Assembly (NCBI GenBank): GCA_965116115.1
Contig: OZ220486.1
Location: 3,720,001 to 3,784,000, forward strand
Direction: 5' to 3'
DNA length: 64,000 nucleotides
Origin: JAPOXR01 sp965116115
GTDB lineage: Bacteria; Pseudomonadota; Alphaproteobacteria; Rhodobacterales; Rhodobacteraceae
In this document: in pieces, positions 25,999 to 34,518 of the stretch
How the letters are laid out: every line of letters begins with the position of its first letter
How positions within the stretch are numbered: the stretch's first letter is position 1
Notes under the pieces: model-generated
What the model was told of the DNA's origin: nothing
Seen by the model: the letters and a program-made list of their open reading frames with translations, nothing else
The model's database searches: none
Translations under genes and position numbers: made by a program

Positions 25999-26880
25999 CT
26001 ACCCTTGCAGGCGCACTTGGCGGCGAACCAACGCAAGCGGCAGAGCCGAAATCAAAACCACTCCCGCCAGGATTGCCGCGAACGTCGCCGCCATCGGCAG
26101 ATCGTACGTTCCTTTGAGAGTGCTCAGCATCAATTGCGCGAGCACGGGCCTGAATCCGCCTCCCAGAAGAGTCGGCACGGCATAGTCGCCGACGCAGATG
26201 ATGAATGTCAGTACGGCCCCGATAACCCAGCCGGGAAGGCTAAGCGGCAAGACGATCTCGCGGAATCCCCGCCAAGCATTGCCTCCAAGGTCCCGGTTCG
26301 CTTCCAGCAGCCGGAGGTCGATTGTCGCCATGACGCTGAAAATCGTCAGAGTGACGAGCATGATGCCGAACAGAGTCAGGCCGAATATCGAGGCGGCCAT
26401 CGTATAAAGAAAACCCAGCTCCACATGCCGGCCGATCAACTTGCCGACCGAATAGGCGATCACGCCGCTGTCGGAAAGCACGAGCTGCCAAGAGAAAGCC
26501 CGGATCGTAAAGCTCGTCCAGAACGGGGCTATCAGGATGAACAACAGGGCAATGCGAAACCTGGGCCGCACCGCGAATGCAAGAAACCAAGCCAAAGGAT
26601 AGGCGATCACGGATGAGAACACGACTGCGGCGCAGGACATGAAGACGCTTCGTCCGAGAGCGTCCGTGAACCGGTCGTTGGAAAAAAATGTGGTGTAATT
26701 GGAAAACGTCGGTCCGCTGTGTTCGGAACTGGTGAAGCTGAGCCCGATCGCGTAGCCGATCGGCACAACAAAAAACCCGGCGATCAGGATGATCGCGGGA
26801 AGAATGCCGTGCCACGGATTGGACAAAGGGAAGCGTTCGCTGACAGCGGAAGGGCCCCTGCGCAGTGTCGCGGCTACCAT
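25999..26880 (-). CDS. ABC transporter permease (PotB type)
   Basis: A 293-residue permease with six predicted helices, beginning ILPAIILIAGFFVVPIGYAI. FWTSFTIRAFSWQLVLSDSGVI is a typical PotB periplasmic/loop segment, and the EAA loop reads EANRDLGGNAWRGFREIVLPLSLPG. The start overlaps the end of the cyclase gene by 7 bases, placing hydrolase and transporter in the same transcript. The substrate class (polyamine, opine, amino-acid derivative) is inferred from the family only. Confidence 0.88.
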   Translation of the reverse strand: MVAATLRRGPSAVSERFPLSNPWHGILPAIILIAGFFVVPIGYAIGLSFTSSEHSGPTFSNYTTFFSNDRFTDALGRSVFMSCAAVVFSSVIAYPLAWFLAFAVRPRFRIALLFILIAPFWTSFTIRAFSWQLVLSDSGVIAYSVGKLIGRHVELGFLYTMAASIFGLTLFGIMLVTLTIFSVMATIDLRLLEANRDLGGNAWRGFREIVLPLSLPGWVIGAVLTFIICVGDYAVPTLLGGGFRPVLAQLMLSTLKGTYDLPMAATFAAILAGVVLISALPLALVRRQVRLQG

Positions 26881-28214
26881 TCGAGCGCCACCACCCGCAT
26901 AGGCGCACCGTCAACGCATGCGGTCTTCAGCGGAACCGCCATAAGGAACGGGCGGGTCGTTCCCAAGGACCCGAGATCCTTCAAGTCCTCCACGAACGGA
27001 ATTCCTGCTTCGAAAAGCGCATGGTGGGCAAGAAACTCCTTGTTATACACGTGGCGGCTCGGCATTTCGCGGGCGACATGGTCCTGCGGGAAATCCAAAC
27101 AGACCGCCGAGGGCTTCAGCGACGCGATCCACCTGGCCGCCTCGGGTTCCAGATTCGGAGCTTTCAAATGCCAATCCTTGCTTTCGTATCCGAGCTTGTT
27201 CGTGAGATCGCTGCGAAGAATCAGGCGGTCGCCTGGCGCGAGCCGGCCGCCGAGCCGCTTGGCAAGCAGATCACGAGTCACGGCGAAAGGAAGCGCCAAG
27301 TCCGAAAAATCAACGACAACCGCTTCGCCGATGAACAGGTCAAGTCCTTCGTTGGGCAGTTCATGGATCGTCCGGCCGCCTTTTCGCATGTGGCAGGGAG
27401 CATCGCAGTGCGTGAATCCATGCCCGGTGATAAGCAAATGGATCTCGTCCGCGCCGTCGCCGTCGGCAATGCTCCTGCCCTGCCAGACATCGAACTTCCA
27501 TCGCCAGTGGTTGAAAACCGGTGTCGAAACATCAAGAATCCGCGGCGTGTCGGACGGCCAGGCCGTCAACGCCACGGGACGGCAGGGAGCAGTCGCGCTT
27601 TGCGGAATCGCATAGGGCAACGCCGCAAAGAAAACCTCCGGTCCTTCGATACCGCCGAGGTTGGCGCAGTTCTCAGTCAGCAGCAGTCCCTCGGCGTGGA
27701 GAGCCGTGCGGAACTCTCCGTTCGGATTGCGGAATCCGCTGTCCGCATCGCTGCGGCGCGCCGGAATGTCGTCGCAGGAGAAATCGACAGCCAGATGCGA
27801 AAAACCGGCCTTGGCGATCTCTCCGGCGCAGCCCGCCGCAATCCGCGGCGCGTTGCGCCAATATTCGGGTTTTCGATTGTGGACGGTTTCGGCATGGCTG
27901 GTGCGCAGAACGAGAATGTCCCGCCCGGCGCAGTTCCGCAGCCTGTCCGCGAGCGCCGCCTCGTTGACCGCGTCGAGCGAGCGGACGTCGACTATCTTCG
28001 CAACCCCCGCGAACATGCTGAGCGGGTAGTCCTCAAGCCTCCGGCCGCCGGCGCGGCGCCAGCCGGGACTGGACACGAAACTGAAACCGCTGCCCTTCCA
28101 AGTGTAGCCGAATTCCTGGAATTCGTCTCCTCTGTGGTAGGACTGCGAAACGAAGGGAAAGCTGTCCCACAGCCAGTGCGGCTCAAAGATCTGTGAACAA
28201 TCGATTATGGACAT
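26874..28214 (-). CDS. Double cyclase-family (kynurenine formamidase-like) hydrolase
   Basis: A 446-residue protein about twice the usual cyclase length (about 210-260). The C-terminal half has the metal-binding motif in the form HGFTHCDAPCHM at about 264-275, close to the HxGTHxDxPxH consensus. The C-terminal CLDFPQDHVAR and NKEFLAHHALFEAGIPFVEDL blocks also fit. The N-terminal half shows weaker similarity (DILVLRTSHAE, GFSHLAVDFSCDD) but no intact metal motif. It looks like a fusion or duplication with one active half. The family hydrolyses formamides, lactams or cyclic amides in a metal-dependent way. The gene lies between the binding protein and the permeases. Confidence 0.75.
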   Translation of the reverse strand: MSIIDCSQIFEPHWLWDSFPFVSQSYHRGDEFQEFGYTWKGSGFSFVSSPGWRRAGGRRLEDYPLSMFAGVAKIVDVRSLDAVNEAALADRLRNCAGRDILVLRTSHAETVHNRKPEYWRNAPRIAAGCAGEIAKAGFSHLAVDFSCDDIPARRSDADSGFRNPNGEFRTALHAEGLLLTENCANLGGIEGPEVFFAALPYAIPQSATAPCRPVALTAWPSDTPRILDVSTPVFNHWRWKFDVWQGRSIADGDGADEIHLLITGHGFTHCDAPCHMRKGGRTIHELPNEGLDLFIGEAVVVDFSDLALPFAVTRDLLAKRLGGRLAPGDRLILRSDLTNKLGYESKDWHLKAPNLEPEAARWIASLKPSAVCLDFPQDHVAREMPSRHVYNKEFLAHHALFEAGIPFVEDLKDLGSLGTTRPFLMAVPLKTACVDGAPMRVVALEW

Positions 28215-28309
28215 ATATGGCGCCGTCTATCGCAGACACGAACAACAATAGGCGCCCGGACGCCTTTGGCCGGGCCGGCCCCGGCATCCGGGCATGAATC
28301 AACGGGTCC

Positions 28310-29449
28310 TCACAGATTCTTGAAGTTTTCCCAAGCGTCCAGCCATTCCTGCCGGTTGCCGGGGTCTTTCCTCGGAGACAGGTTCGCCATGAACAGTTCG
28401 TCGAACCGGTCCAAGTCCGCCAGATTCAGCAATTCGCGTTTGTCGTCAGGCAGCAAGCCCGCCGCTTTCTTGTTCGGAACCATGCTGTAGTAGGTTCTCG
28501 CGATGGCCAGCCTCGCTTGGAACTGCGGTCCGGCGACATACTGTACGAACTTGACCGCGTTTTCCCTGCGCGGCGTGTTCGCGGCGATGCACACGGCCTG
28601 GTCCCAAGTCACGCCGCCTTCCGCCGGCACGAGCGCCTTGAAGGGCAGCCCGTCGTCATACATGCCCGCCTGAACCCACTCGCCGGCGATTGCGAGATCG
28701 TAGCTGCCTCCGGCCATCGCCTGGATGACCTGAGATGTATTGCCGACGAGACCGACCTGCGGACGCAAGCTGTCCAGCCTGCTCACCAAGGCGCCGAAGG
28801 CGGTCGCGTCCAAGTCGTAGGGCATCGGGTTGCCGTTGAATTTCGACAGACAGCCCATGTTGGGAAGAAACCAGTCGAACAACGCGACTCTGCCCGCCAC
28901 TCCTTCCTCCCACAGAACCGAGTAGCTTGCCACGTCATCCTCGGAAAACTTGTTGTGGTTGTAAGTGATTCCGTAGTAGCCGAAACGGTTGACGAGACCG
29001 TACATCCTGCCGTCGACGAACAGCGGCGGCCAGTTGGCGATTGTCTCGAAGTAATCTTCCAGCGGATAATCGTCCGGATCGAGTTCAAGCAGAAGGCCGT
29101 TTTCCGCCGCTCTCGGCACGTAAGCGCTGGTCGGCGTGATGACGTCGAAAGTACCGGCGGGGGATGATTCGACGAGCGCAACCATTTCTTCGTCGGAACC
29201 GTCGTGGATTTTCAGGTTCACATTTATCCCGGCGCCGCTTTCGAATGCGTCCAGCATTCCGGGCTCTTCATATCCGCCGAACGCGAGCACGTTCACTTCG
29301 CCGGCCTGGGCGGCAGACCGGCCCGGCCAGAGCCACGGGACCGAGAGCGCCGCCCCTCCGAGCACCGCACCCTTTCCGGATGCGTCAAGAAGTTCCCGCC
29401 GCGTCCATTTCTTCACTTCCGGAACGCCGTGATTCTTGCATTTTGACAT
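28310..29449 (-). CDS. ABC transporter substrate-binding protein (PotD type), Tat-like signal
   Basis: A 379-residue periplasmic binding protein of the spermidine/putrescine (SBP family 8/1) type. The N-terminus KKWTRRELLDASGKGAVLGG followed by a hydrophobic stretch ending AAQA is a plausible twin-arginine signal. The mature protein has VNVLAFGGYEEPGMLDAFE, DVITPTSAYVPRAAENGLL, GMYGLVNRFGYYGITYN-like and AIAGEWVQAGMYDDGLPFKALVPAEGG. It is the first gene of the longest unit in the locus, running through cyclase, PotB, PotC, aminotransferase, ALDH and RidA. A palindromic operator lies about 50 bases upstream. Confidence 0.9.
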   Translation of the reverse strand: MSKCKNHGVPEVKKWTRRELLDASGKGAVLGGAALSVPWLWPGRSAAQAGEVNVLAFGGYEEPGMLDAFESGAGINVNLKIHDGSDEEMVALVESSPAGTFDVITPTSAYVPRAAENGLLLELDPDDYPLEDYFETIANWPPLFVDGRMYGLVNRFGYYGITYNHNKFSEDDVASYSVLWEEGVAGRVALFDWFLPNMGCLSKFNGNPMPYDLDATAFGALVSRLDSLRPQVGLVGNTSQVIQAMAGGSYDLAIAGEWVQAGMYDDGLPFKALVPAEGGVTWDQAVCIAANTPRRENAVKFVQYVAGPQFQARLAIARTYYSMVPNKKAAGLLPDDKRELLNLADLDRFDELFMANLSPRKDPGNRQEWLDAWENFKNL

Positions 29450-29500
29450 CGTATGCTTCCTCCTCGTATTGGCATACGCGGCACAAATTCCGCGAGTCGA

Positions 29501-29517
29501 TTGTATATTGTATACAA
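29501..29517. promoter_or_regulatory. Probable GntR/FCD operator upstream of the PotD-type operon
   Basis: TTGTATA-TTG-TATACAA is a perfect inverted repeat and also contains the 10-base palindrome TTGTATACAA (29508-29517). FCD-type GntR regulators bind sites of this kind. It lies 52 bases before the binding-protein ATG, a good place for repression of the long minus-strand operon. The divergent GntR at 21.6 kb is the obvious candidate. The link is inference. Confidence 0.55.
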
Positions 29518-29580
29518 CTTAAGACTCGAGATGGCAACATTCACGGCCGCTCTTTCAATGCCATTCGGTTGAGGAGTTGG

Positions 29581-29591
29581 CCCCCCCCCCC
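29581..29591. repeat. C11 homopolymer (G11 on minus strand)
   Basis: Eleven consecutive C residues about 130 bases upstream of the PotD-type binding-protein gene. Such tracts change length by slippage. The position is beyond the operator, so it could at most alter spacing of an upstream promoter element. No reading frame depends on it. Confidence 0.7.
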
Positions 29592-29696
29592 GGCGCGGCG
29601 TCCAATTGTTCAATGGCTGTCTTGCTTATAGCCAGTCCTGCGCATATTTTCGTCATGTCCCCATGCTCCTGCTATCAGAAATGATACAGATCTTGA

Positions 29697-29786
29697 GCCA
29701 GATGGATTAAATACAGCGAAGCTGTGTGAAAAAGGAAATAAGGGCTGAATTTTTCCCGGAACGCCCTTGAATTTGGAATATGGATG
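29697..29786. repeat. Interspersed about 85 bp hairpin repeat, copy 2
   Basis: Second copy of the repeat also found near 9,518 and 58,292. It contains GTGAAAAAGGAAATAAGGGC, the loop and GCCCTT arm, then the tail ATGGATGCTGA. It lies in the 520-base gap between the PotD-type gene and groEL; apart from the operator, the C11 tract and the groEL terminator, nothing else was recognised in that gap. Confidence 0.6.
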
Positions 29787-29923
29787 CTGACCCGTTACAA
29801 TTTCTGATTGATGTTGAACTTGTGACGAGAGGCGGCACTGCTCCCCTGCGCCGCAGGATCAGGGCGTCAAACTTGGAGAGGAAGCAACACCATAAAGAAG
29901 GCCGCGGCATCTGCGGCGACGAC

Positions 29924-29950
29924 AAAAAAGGGGGCCGAAGCCCCCTTTTT
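29924..29950 (-). terminator. Rho-independent terminator of groESL
   Basis: A perfect stem AAAAAGGGGGC / GCCCCCTTTTT around a CGAA loop, just after the groEL stop. Read on the minus strand it ends in a T-run. The A and T tracts on both sides would make it work in either direction. Confidence 0.88.
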
Positions 29951-29971
29951 CCGATTCGCTGGCAGCAACGA

Positions 29972-31612
29972 TCACATCATGCCGCCCATGCCGCCCATGT
30001 CCGGAGGCATCGCCGGCTGATTGTTCTTAGGCTCGGGCTTCTCAGCCACCATGGCTTCAGTCGTAATCAGAAGCCCCGCGATGGACGCCGCGTCTTCCAG
30101 AGCCGTTCTGACCACCTTCGCCGGATCAATCACGCCGAAGGTGAACATATCGCCGTATTCTTCGGTCTGCGCGTTGAACCCGAAGTTGGCCTTATCCGAT
30201 TCGCGCACCTTGGCGGCAACGATTCCGGCATCAACGCCCGCATTTTCAGCGATCTGACGAAGCGGAGATTCCAACGCGCGGCGCACGATGGCGATCCCTG
30301 CGTCCTGGTCGGCATTCTCACCCTTTGCCTTGTCAAGCGTTTTTGCGGCCGCGACCAGCGAAACGCCGCCGCCCGCCACGATGCCTTCCTGGACGGCGGC
30401 ACGGGTTGAGTTGAGCGCATCGTCCACCCGGTCCTTGCGCTCCTTGACCTCGACCTCAGTCGATCCGCCGACGCGGATGACGGCGACGCCGCCGGCAAGT
30501 TTGGCCAGCCTTTCCTGAAGCTTCTCACGGTCGTAGTCGGAGGTCGTTTCCTCAATCTGCTGCCGGATCTGTCCGACACGGCCCTCAATCTCGGATTTCT
30601 CCCCCGCGCCATCAACAATTGTCGTATCGTCTTTGTTGATGGAGACCTTTTTCGCGCTTCCGAGCATGTCGATTCCGACATTCTCCAGCTTCATGCCCAA
30701 GTCTTCGGAAATGACCTGACCGCCGGTCAGTATGGCTATATCCTGCAGCATGGCTTTGCGGCGGTCGCCGAAGCCGGGCGCTTTGACGCCGGCGATCTTC
30801 AGCCCGCCCCGCAGTTTGTTAACCACTAGGGTCGCCAGAGCTTCGCCTTCGATATCCTCAGCGATTATCAGCAGCGGCTTGGATGACTGAATCACAGTTT
30901 CAAGAAGCGGCACCATCGGCTGAAGCGACGACAGTTTCTTCTCGTGCAGGAGGATATAGGGATCCTCAAGTTCCGCAGTCATTTTTTCCGCGTTGGTCAC
31001 AAAATAAGGCGACAGATATCCGCGGTCGAACTGCATGCCCTCGACAACGTCGGTTTCCGTTTCCAGGCCTTTGTTTTCCTCGACAGTGATCACGCCTTCA
31101 TTGCCGACCTTCTGCATCGCATCGGCGATTTGATCGCCGATTTCGGATTCGCCGTTGGCCGAGATCGTGCCGACCTGCGCGACTTCACCCGAATCCTTGA
31201 CCTCGCGGGCACTGTCCTTGATGTTCTGGACAACCGCGCTGACCGCGATGTCGACACCGCGTTTCAGATCCATCGGATTCATGCCGGCGGCTACCGACTT
31301 CAATCCTTCAGTGACGATCGACTGGGCGAGCACAGTCGCCGTTGTCGTGCCGTCGCCGGCTTCGTCATTGGTGCGCGAGGCCACTTCCCTGACCATCTGC
31401 GCGCCCATGTTTTCAAATTTGTCTTCAAGCTCGACTTCTTTGGCGACGGTGACGCCGTCTTTGGTGATCCTCGGCGCACCGAAGGATTTGTCGAGAACGA
31501 CATTGCGGCCTTTCGGGCCGAGTGTCACACGCACGGCATCAGCGAGCGTGTTGATGCCGCGCAGCATCCTGTTGCGGGCATCGTTGTTGAATTTCAGTTC
31601 TTTCGCAGGCAT
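29972..31612 (-). CDS. groEL: Chaperonin GroEL
   Basis: A 546-residue 60 kDa chaperonin, the ring component that folds proteins with GroES in the cytoplasm. The standard N-terminus (MPAKELKFNNDARNRMLRGI), the ATP-binding VTLGPKGRNVVLDKSFG, the DGTTTATVLAQSI loop and the C-terminal GGMGGMM tail are all present. It follows groES by about 46 bases and shares its heat-shock promoter. Nothing is unusual in length or motifs. Confidence 0.98.
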   Translation of the reverse strand: MPAKELKFNNDARNRMLRGINTLADAVRVTLGPKGRNVVLDKSFGAPRITKDGVTVAKEVELEDKFENMGAQMVREVASRTNDEAGDGTTTATVLAQSIVTEGLKSVAAGMNPMDLKRGVDIAVSAVVQNIKDSAREVKDSGEVAQVGTISANGESEIGDQIADAMQKVGNEGVITVEENKGLETETDVVEGMQFDRGYLSPYFVTNAEKMTAELEDPYILLHEKKLSSLQPMVPLLETVIQSSKPLLIIAEDIEGEALATLVVNKLRGGLKIAGVKAPGFGDRRKAMLQDIAILTGGQVISEDLGMKLENVGIDMLGSAKKVSINKDDTTIVDGAGEKSEIEGRVGQIRQQIEETTSDYDREKLQERLAKLAGGVAVIRVGGSTEVEVKERKDRVDDALNSTRAAVQEGIVAGGGVSLVAAAKTLDKAKGENADQDAGIAIVRRALESPLRQIAENAGVDAGIVAAKVRESDKANFGFNAQTEEYGDMFTFGVIDPAKVVRTALEDAASIAGLLITTEAMVAEKPEPKNNQPAMPPDMGGMGGMM

Positions 31613-31658
31613 TTCCTGTATCCTCTGTTTGCTGACAGTATCGCTTGACGATCCGGCT

Positions 31659-31946
31659 TCAGTTGATGATGCCGAGAACGTCGCTTTCCTTCATGATCAG
31701 AAGTTCCTCGCCGTCGATCGTGACTTCTGTGCCGGACCATTTGCCGAAAAGCACCCGGTCACCTTCCTTCACCGCCATCGGGATGAGTTCTCCGGAATCC
31801 TTGCGGGCACCTTCGCCGCAGGAAATCACTTCGCCCTCAGCGGGTTTTTCCTTTGCTGTGTCGGGAATGATCAGGCCGCCTTTGGTCTTCTCATCACCTT
31901 CGATCCGGCGCACAAGCACCCGGTCATGCAACGGAGTAAACGCCAT
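31659..31946 (-). CDS. groES: Co-chaperonin GroES
   Basis: A 95-residue co-chaperonin, MAFTPLHDRVLVRRIEGDEK at the N-terminus, with the mobile loop ekTKGGLIIPDTAKEKP and the C-terminal EELLIMKESDVLGII. The ATG at 31946 is preceded by AAGGAG; an in-frame upstream ATG (31973) would add nine residues that the family lacks. First gene of groESL, with CIRCE about 60 bases upstream. Confidence 0.97.
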   Translation of the reverse strand: MAFTPLHDRVLVRRIEGDEKTKGGLIIPDTAKEKPAEGEVISCGEGARKDSGELIPMAVKEGDRVLFGKWSGTEVTIDGEELLIMKESDVLGIIN

Positions 31947-32002
31947 GAATACGCTCCTTCGTCTTTGTTTCATGAGTTCATTGCAGGTGGCCTCTCATAT
32001 TG

Positions 32003-32029
32003 TTAGCACTCGCCACCCTTGAGTGCTAA
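32003..32029. promoter_or_regulatory. CIRCE operator (HrcA-binding site)
   Basis: TTAGCACTC, nine bases, then GAGTGCTAA: an exact match to the CIRCE inverted repeat. HrcA binds it to repress groESL at normal temperature. It lies between groES and the divergent pyrophosphatase gene, about 57 bases from the groES start. Confidence 0.96.
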
Positions 32030-32174
32030 CAGACCGATAGGTAGGAACGGCTCCGCCGTCTGTCAACCAGGCACGGTGAAAAATTTTGACCGTTCAGGCG
32101 GAGGCCGTTATTATCGCCGGCTGGCCCGGATATAAGCCGGCGGATGCTGCAGCAGCGATCGAGGCAATCGGTTC

Positions 32175-33092
32175 ATGGCGTTGATTTTCGGACATAAGTC
32201 ACCGGACGCGGATGCCACGGGGGCGCCGATTGTCTGGCAGTGGTATATGAGCGAAGTCCTCGGGAAGGACGCGGAAGCGGTCTTGCTCGGCGAGCCGAAC
32301 AAAGAGGCTTGTTTCATGCTTAAACGCTGGGGTTTTCCTGCTCCGCGCATCATCCGGGACGTCGCCGAAGGGGACGATGTGGTTATCGTGGACACGAACA
32401 ATCCAAGCGAGCTGCCTGACGGCATCCGCGACGCAAATATCATCGAAATCATCGATCACCACCTGCTCCACGGCGGCCTTGCGACATACCTGCCGATCTC
32501 CGTAACCATCCGGCCTCTGGCCTGCACCGCGACCGTCATGCACGGGCTGATGGGCGATGACGCCAAGCGCATGCCTGACCCTGTCAAGGGTGTTGTCCTG
32601 ACATGCATTTTGTCTGATTCGCTCGCATTCCGCTCACCGACCACGACCGCTGAAGACCGCGGACTTGCCGAAAGCCTGGCCGCGTCTCTGGGGGTCGACA
32701 TCCCGGCCTACGCCGCTGAAATGTTTGCCGCCAAGTCGGACATGTCGTCGTATTCGGATGCCGAACTGCTCACCGTTGACTCAAAATTCTACGAGATCGG
32801 CGGCAAAAAACTCCGAATTTCCGTTCTTGAGACGACATCTCCCGTGCAGATACTCAGCCGGCAGGCCGGCTTGATGGAAGCCATGGAGAAATCCGCCCTT
32901 GATGAGGGAATTGACCAGATCCTGCTGTTCATCGTAGACATTCTCAGGGAAAGGGCGACTCTGCTCGTGCCGAATGAATTCACGCGCCGGCTGGCGGAAA
33001 GGTCGTTTTCGGCTGAGGTCACAGGCGACTGCGCCGTTCTGCCAGGCATCGTCAGCCGCAAAAAACAAATTATTCCGAATCTGAAAACCTGA
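32175..33092 (+). CDS. ppaC: Manganese-dependent inorganic pyrophosphatase (family II)
   Basis: A 305-residue DHH-family pyrophosphatase, which hydrolyses pyrophosphate to phosphate in the cytoplasm. The metal-binding residues are in GHKSPDADA (H7, D11, D13), VDTNN (D73) and the DHH motif (D94-H96). The C-terminal DHHA2 domain ends with SRKKQIIP, the substrate-binding RKK signature. Length is typical. It is divergent from groES across the CIRCE region. Confidence 0.93.
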   Translation: MALIFGHKSPDADATGAPIVWQWYMSEVLGKDAEAVLLGEPNKEACFMLKRWGFPAPRIIRDVAEGDDVVIVDTNNPSELPDGIRDANIIEIIDHHLLHGGLATYLPISVTIRPLACTATVMHGLMGDDAKRMPDPVKGVVLTCILSDSLAFRSPTTTAEDRGLAESLAASLGVDIPAYAAEMFAAKSDMSSYSDAELLTVDSKFYEIGGKKLRISVLETTSPVQILSRQAGLMEAMEKSALDEGIDQILLFIVDILRERATLLVPNEFTRRLAERSFSAEVTGDCAVLPGIVSRKKQIIPNLKT

Positions 33093-33127
33093 ACGTCCGG
33101 CCCGTTTTTCCTGAGTGTGCGCCTCTC

Positions 33128-34000
33128 ATGCGGATCATCGACTCTCTCAGCGACATATCAGACCGTTTTGACGCGGTATTCTGCGATGTTTGGGGCTGCA
33201 TCCACAACGGCGTCGAGTGTTTTTCCGATGCCGCGGCCGCACTTGAGAAGTTCAGAAAAAACGGCGGCGCGGCACTGCTTCTGACGAACGCGCCGCGCCC
33301 ATGGCAGGTTGTTGAGAGTCATCTCGCTTCGCTCGGCGTGCCCGCATCATCTTGGGACGCGATACTGACTTCCGGCGATGCCGCGAAATCCGCTTTGTTC
33401 GAAGGCCGCGCCGGACGCCGCGTCTTTCACATCGGAACGGAGAGGGATTCCGGTTTCTTTGAACCTGTTGATTCCAAACCTGAAACTGAAGTGACCCGGG
33501 TTGCGTTCGAAGAGGCCGAAGGAATCGTGTGCACCGGTCTGTTTGATGACCGGAACGAAACCCCGGAACATTACAGAGAGATTCTTGAGCGGGCCGCGAA
33601 GCTGGAAATGCCGTTTCTGTGCGCGAATCCGGACCGTGTCGTGGACCGGGGGCAGACCCGCGTGTTCTGCGCGGGCGCTCTGGCTGATCTTTACGCCGGA
33701 CTCGGCGGCAGAGTGCTGATGTTCGGCAAACCGCGGGCCGCCATCTACCGGTTGGCGCGCGTCAAACTCGGCGAAATCAATCCAGGAAACGTGCCTGATG
33801 ACAGAATTCTGTGTATCGGCGACGGGGTCGCCACTGATCTCGAAGGCGCTGTCCGGCAATCCCTGCCGTGTCTGTTTGTCTCAGGGGGGCTGGCAGCCCG
33901 GGAAACCTGCACCGGAACACAACCGGACCCTGCCCGACTGGAAGAATTCTGCCGCCGGCACGGACTCCGCCCCGATTATGTCATCGGACACCTGCGCTGA
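33128..34000 (+). CDS. TIGR01459-family HAD-IIA hydrolase
   Basis: A 290-residue HAD superfamily class IIA phosphatase of the alphaproteobacterial TIGR01459 group. Motif I is FCDVWGCIHNG (nucleophile D20, with the usual second Asp replaced by Trp as in this group), motif II LLTNAPRP, and motif III/IV MFGKPRAAIYRLA and CIGDGVATDLEGA. The substrate is unknown. In many alphaproteobacteria this gene directly precedes ribF (from memory); here ribF is 20 kb away, beyond the IS/plasmid island. It begins 35 bases after the pyrophosphatase gene. Confidence 0.88.
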   Translation: MRIIDSLSDISDRFDAVFCDVWGCIHNGVECFSDAAAALEKFRKNGGAALLLTNAPRPWQVVESHLASLGVPASSWDAILTSGDAAKSALFEGRAGRRVFHIGTERDSGFFEPVDSKPETEVTRVAFEEAEGIVCTGLFDDRNETPEHYREILERAAKLEMPFLCANPDRVVDRGQTRVFCAGALADLYAGLGGRVLMFGKPRAAIYRLARVKLGEINPGNVPDDRILCIGDGVATDLEGAVRQSLPCLFVSGGLAARETCTGTQPDPARLEEFCRRHGLRPDYVIGHLR

Positions 34001-34518
34001 AACGGCGGCGGTGCCGTTCCTGATTTCAGACATCTTCGACAAGGCCAGCCTGTAAAGCGGCAGCGTCAAGACAATCACGATTACAATCGGAGCAAGCAAC
34101 GGAAGGCAGCGCAGATTCAGCACGAACGTTCGATACCGCTCATCTCATCCGGATTGACGCTCCTCGTCAAACGCCGGGCAGGCCCGGGCAGTGATGCGGC
34201 CCCGGCATGCCATGGCCGGCGAGCAAATCTCCCTCCTCCTTGCTGAAGATTATTCAGAACAGGGGCATATTACCGGGACTCGGCCGGCGATCCCGGAACC
34301 TGCAGCCGGCCTTGGCGGCCAACCCTGCCGGGATATGTGCGCATAATGACCGCCGGATACGGACCGGGTCCGTTTGCCGGAAATCTTCATGGCGCAACGC
34401 GGATGAGATCAGCCAGCCCCGGCGCATCCGGCGGGCGTCTGGAGTCCTTTCCTGCCGGACGTCACGCGATTTTCATAGTCCCGATTGAACTCCGAAATGC
34501 ATCGCTTCATTTGCAGAC
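34001..34518. other. Gap without recognised gene at the left edge of the island
   Basis: Nothing convincing is coded here. A minus-strand frame from a GTG at 34123 has one hydrophobic segment (LLAPIVIVIVLTLPLYRLAL) but mostly overlaps the HAD gene. The segment ends at CTAG, the insertion point of the first IS630-like element. Confidence 0.5.

Noticed and set aside
33881..34123. Minus-strand 80-codon frame with one hydrophobic segment
   Set aside because: It overlaps the HAD gene, starts with GTG without a ribosome site and has no recognisable soluble part.
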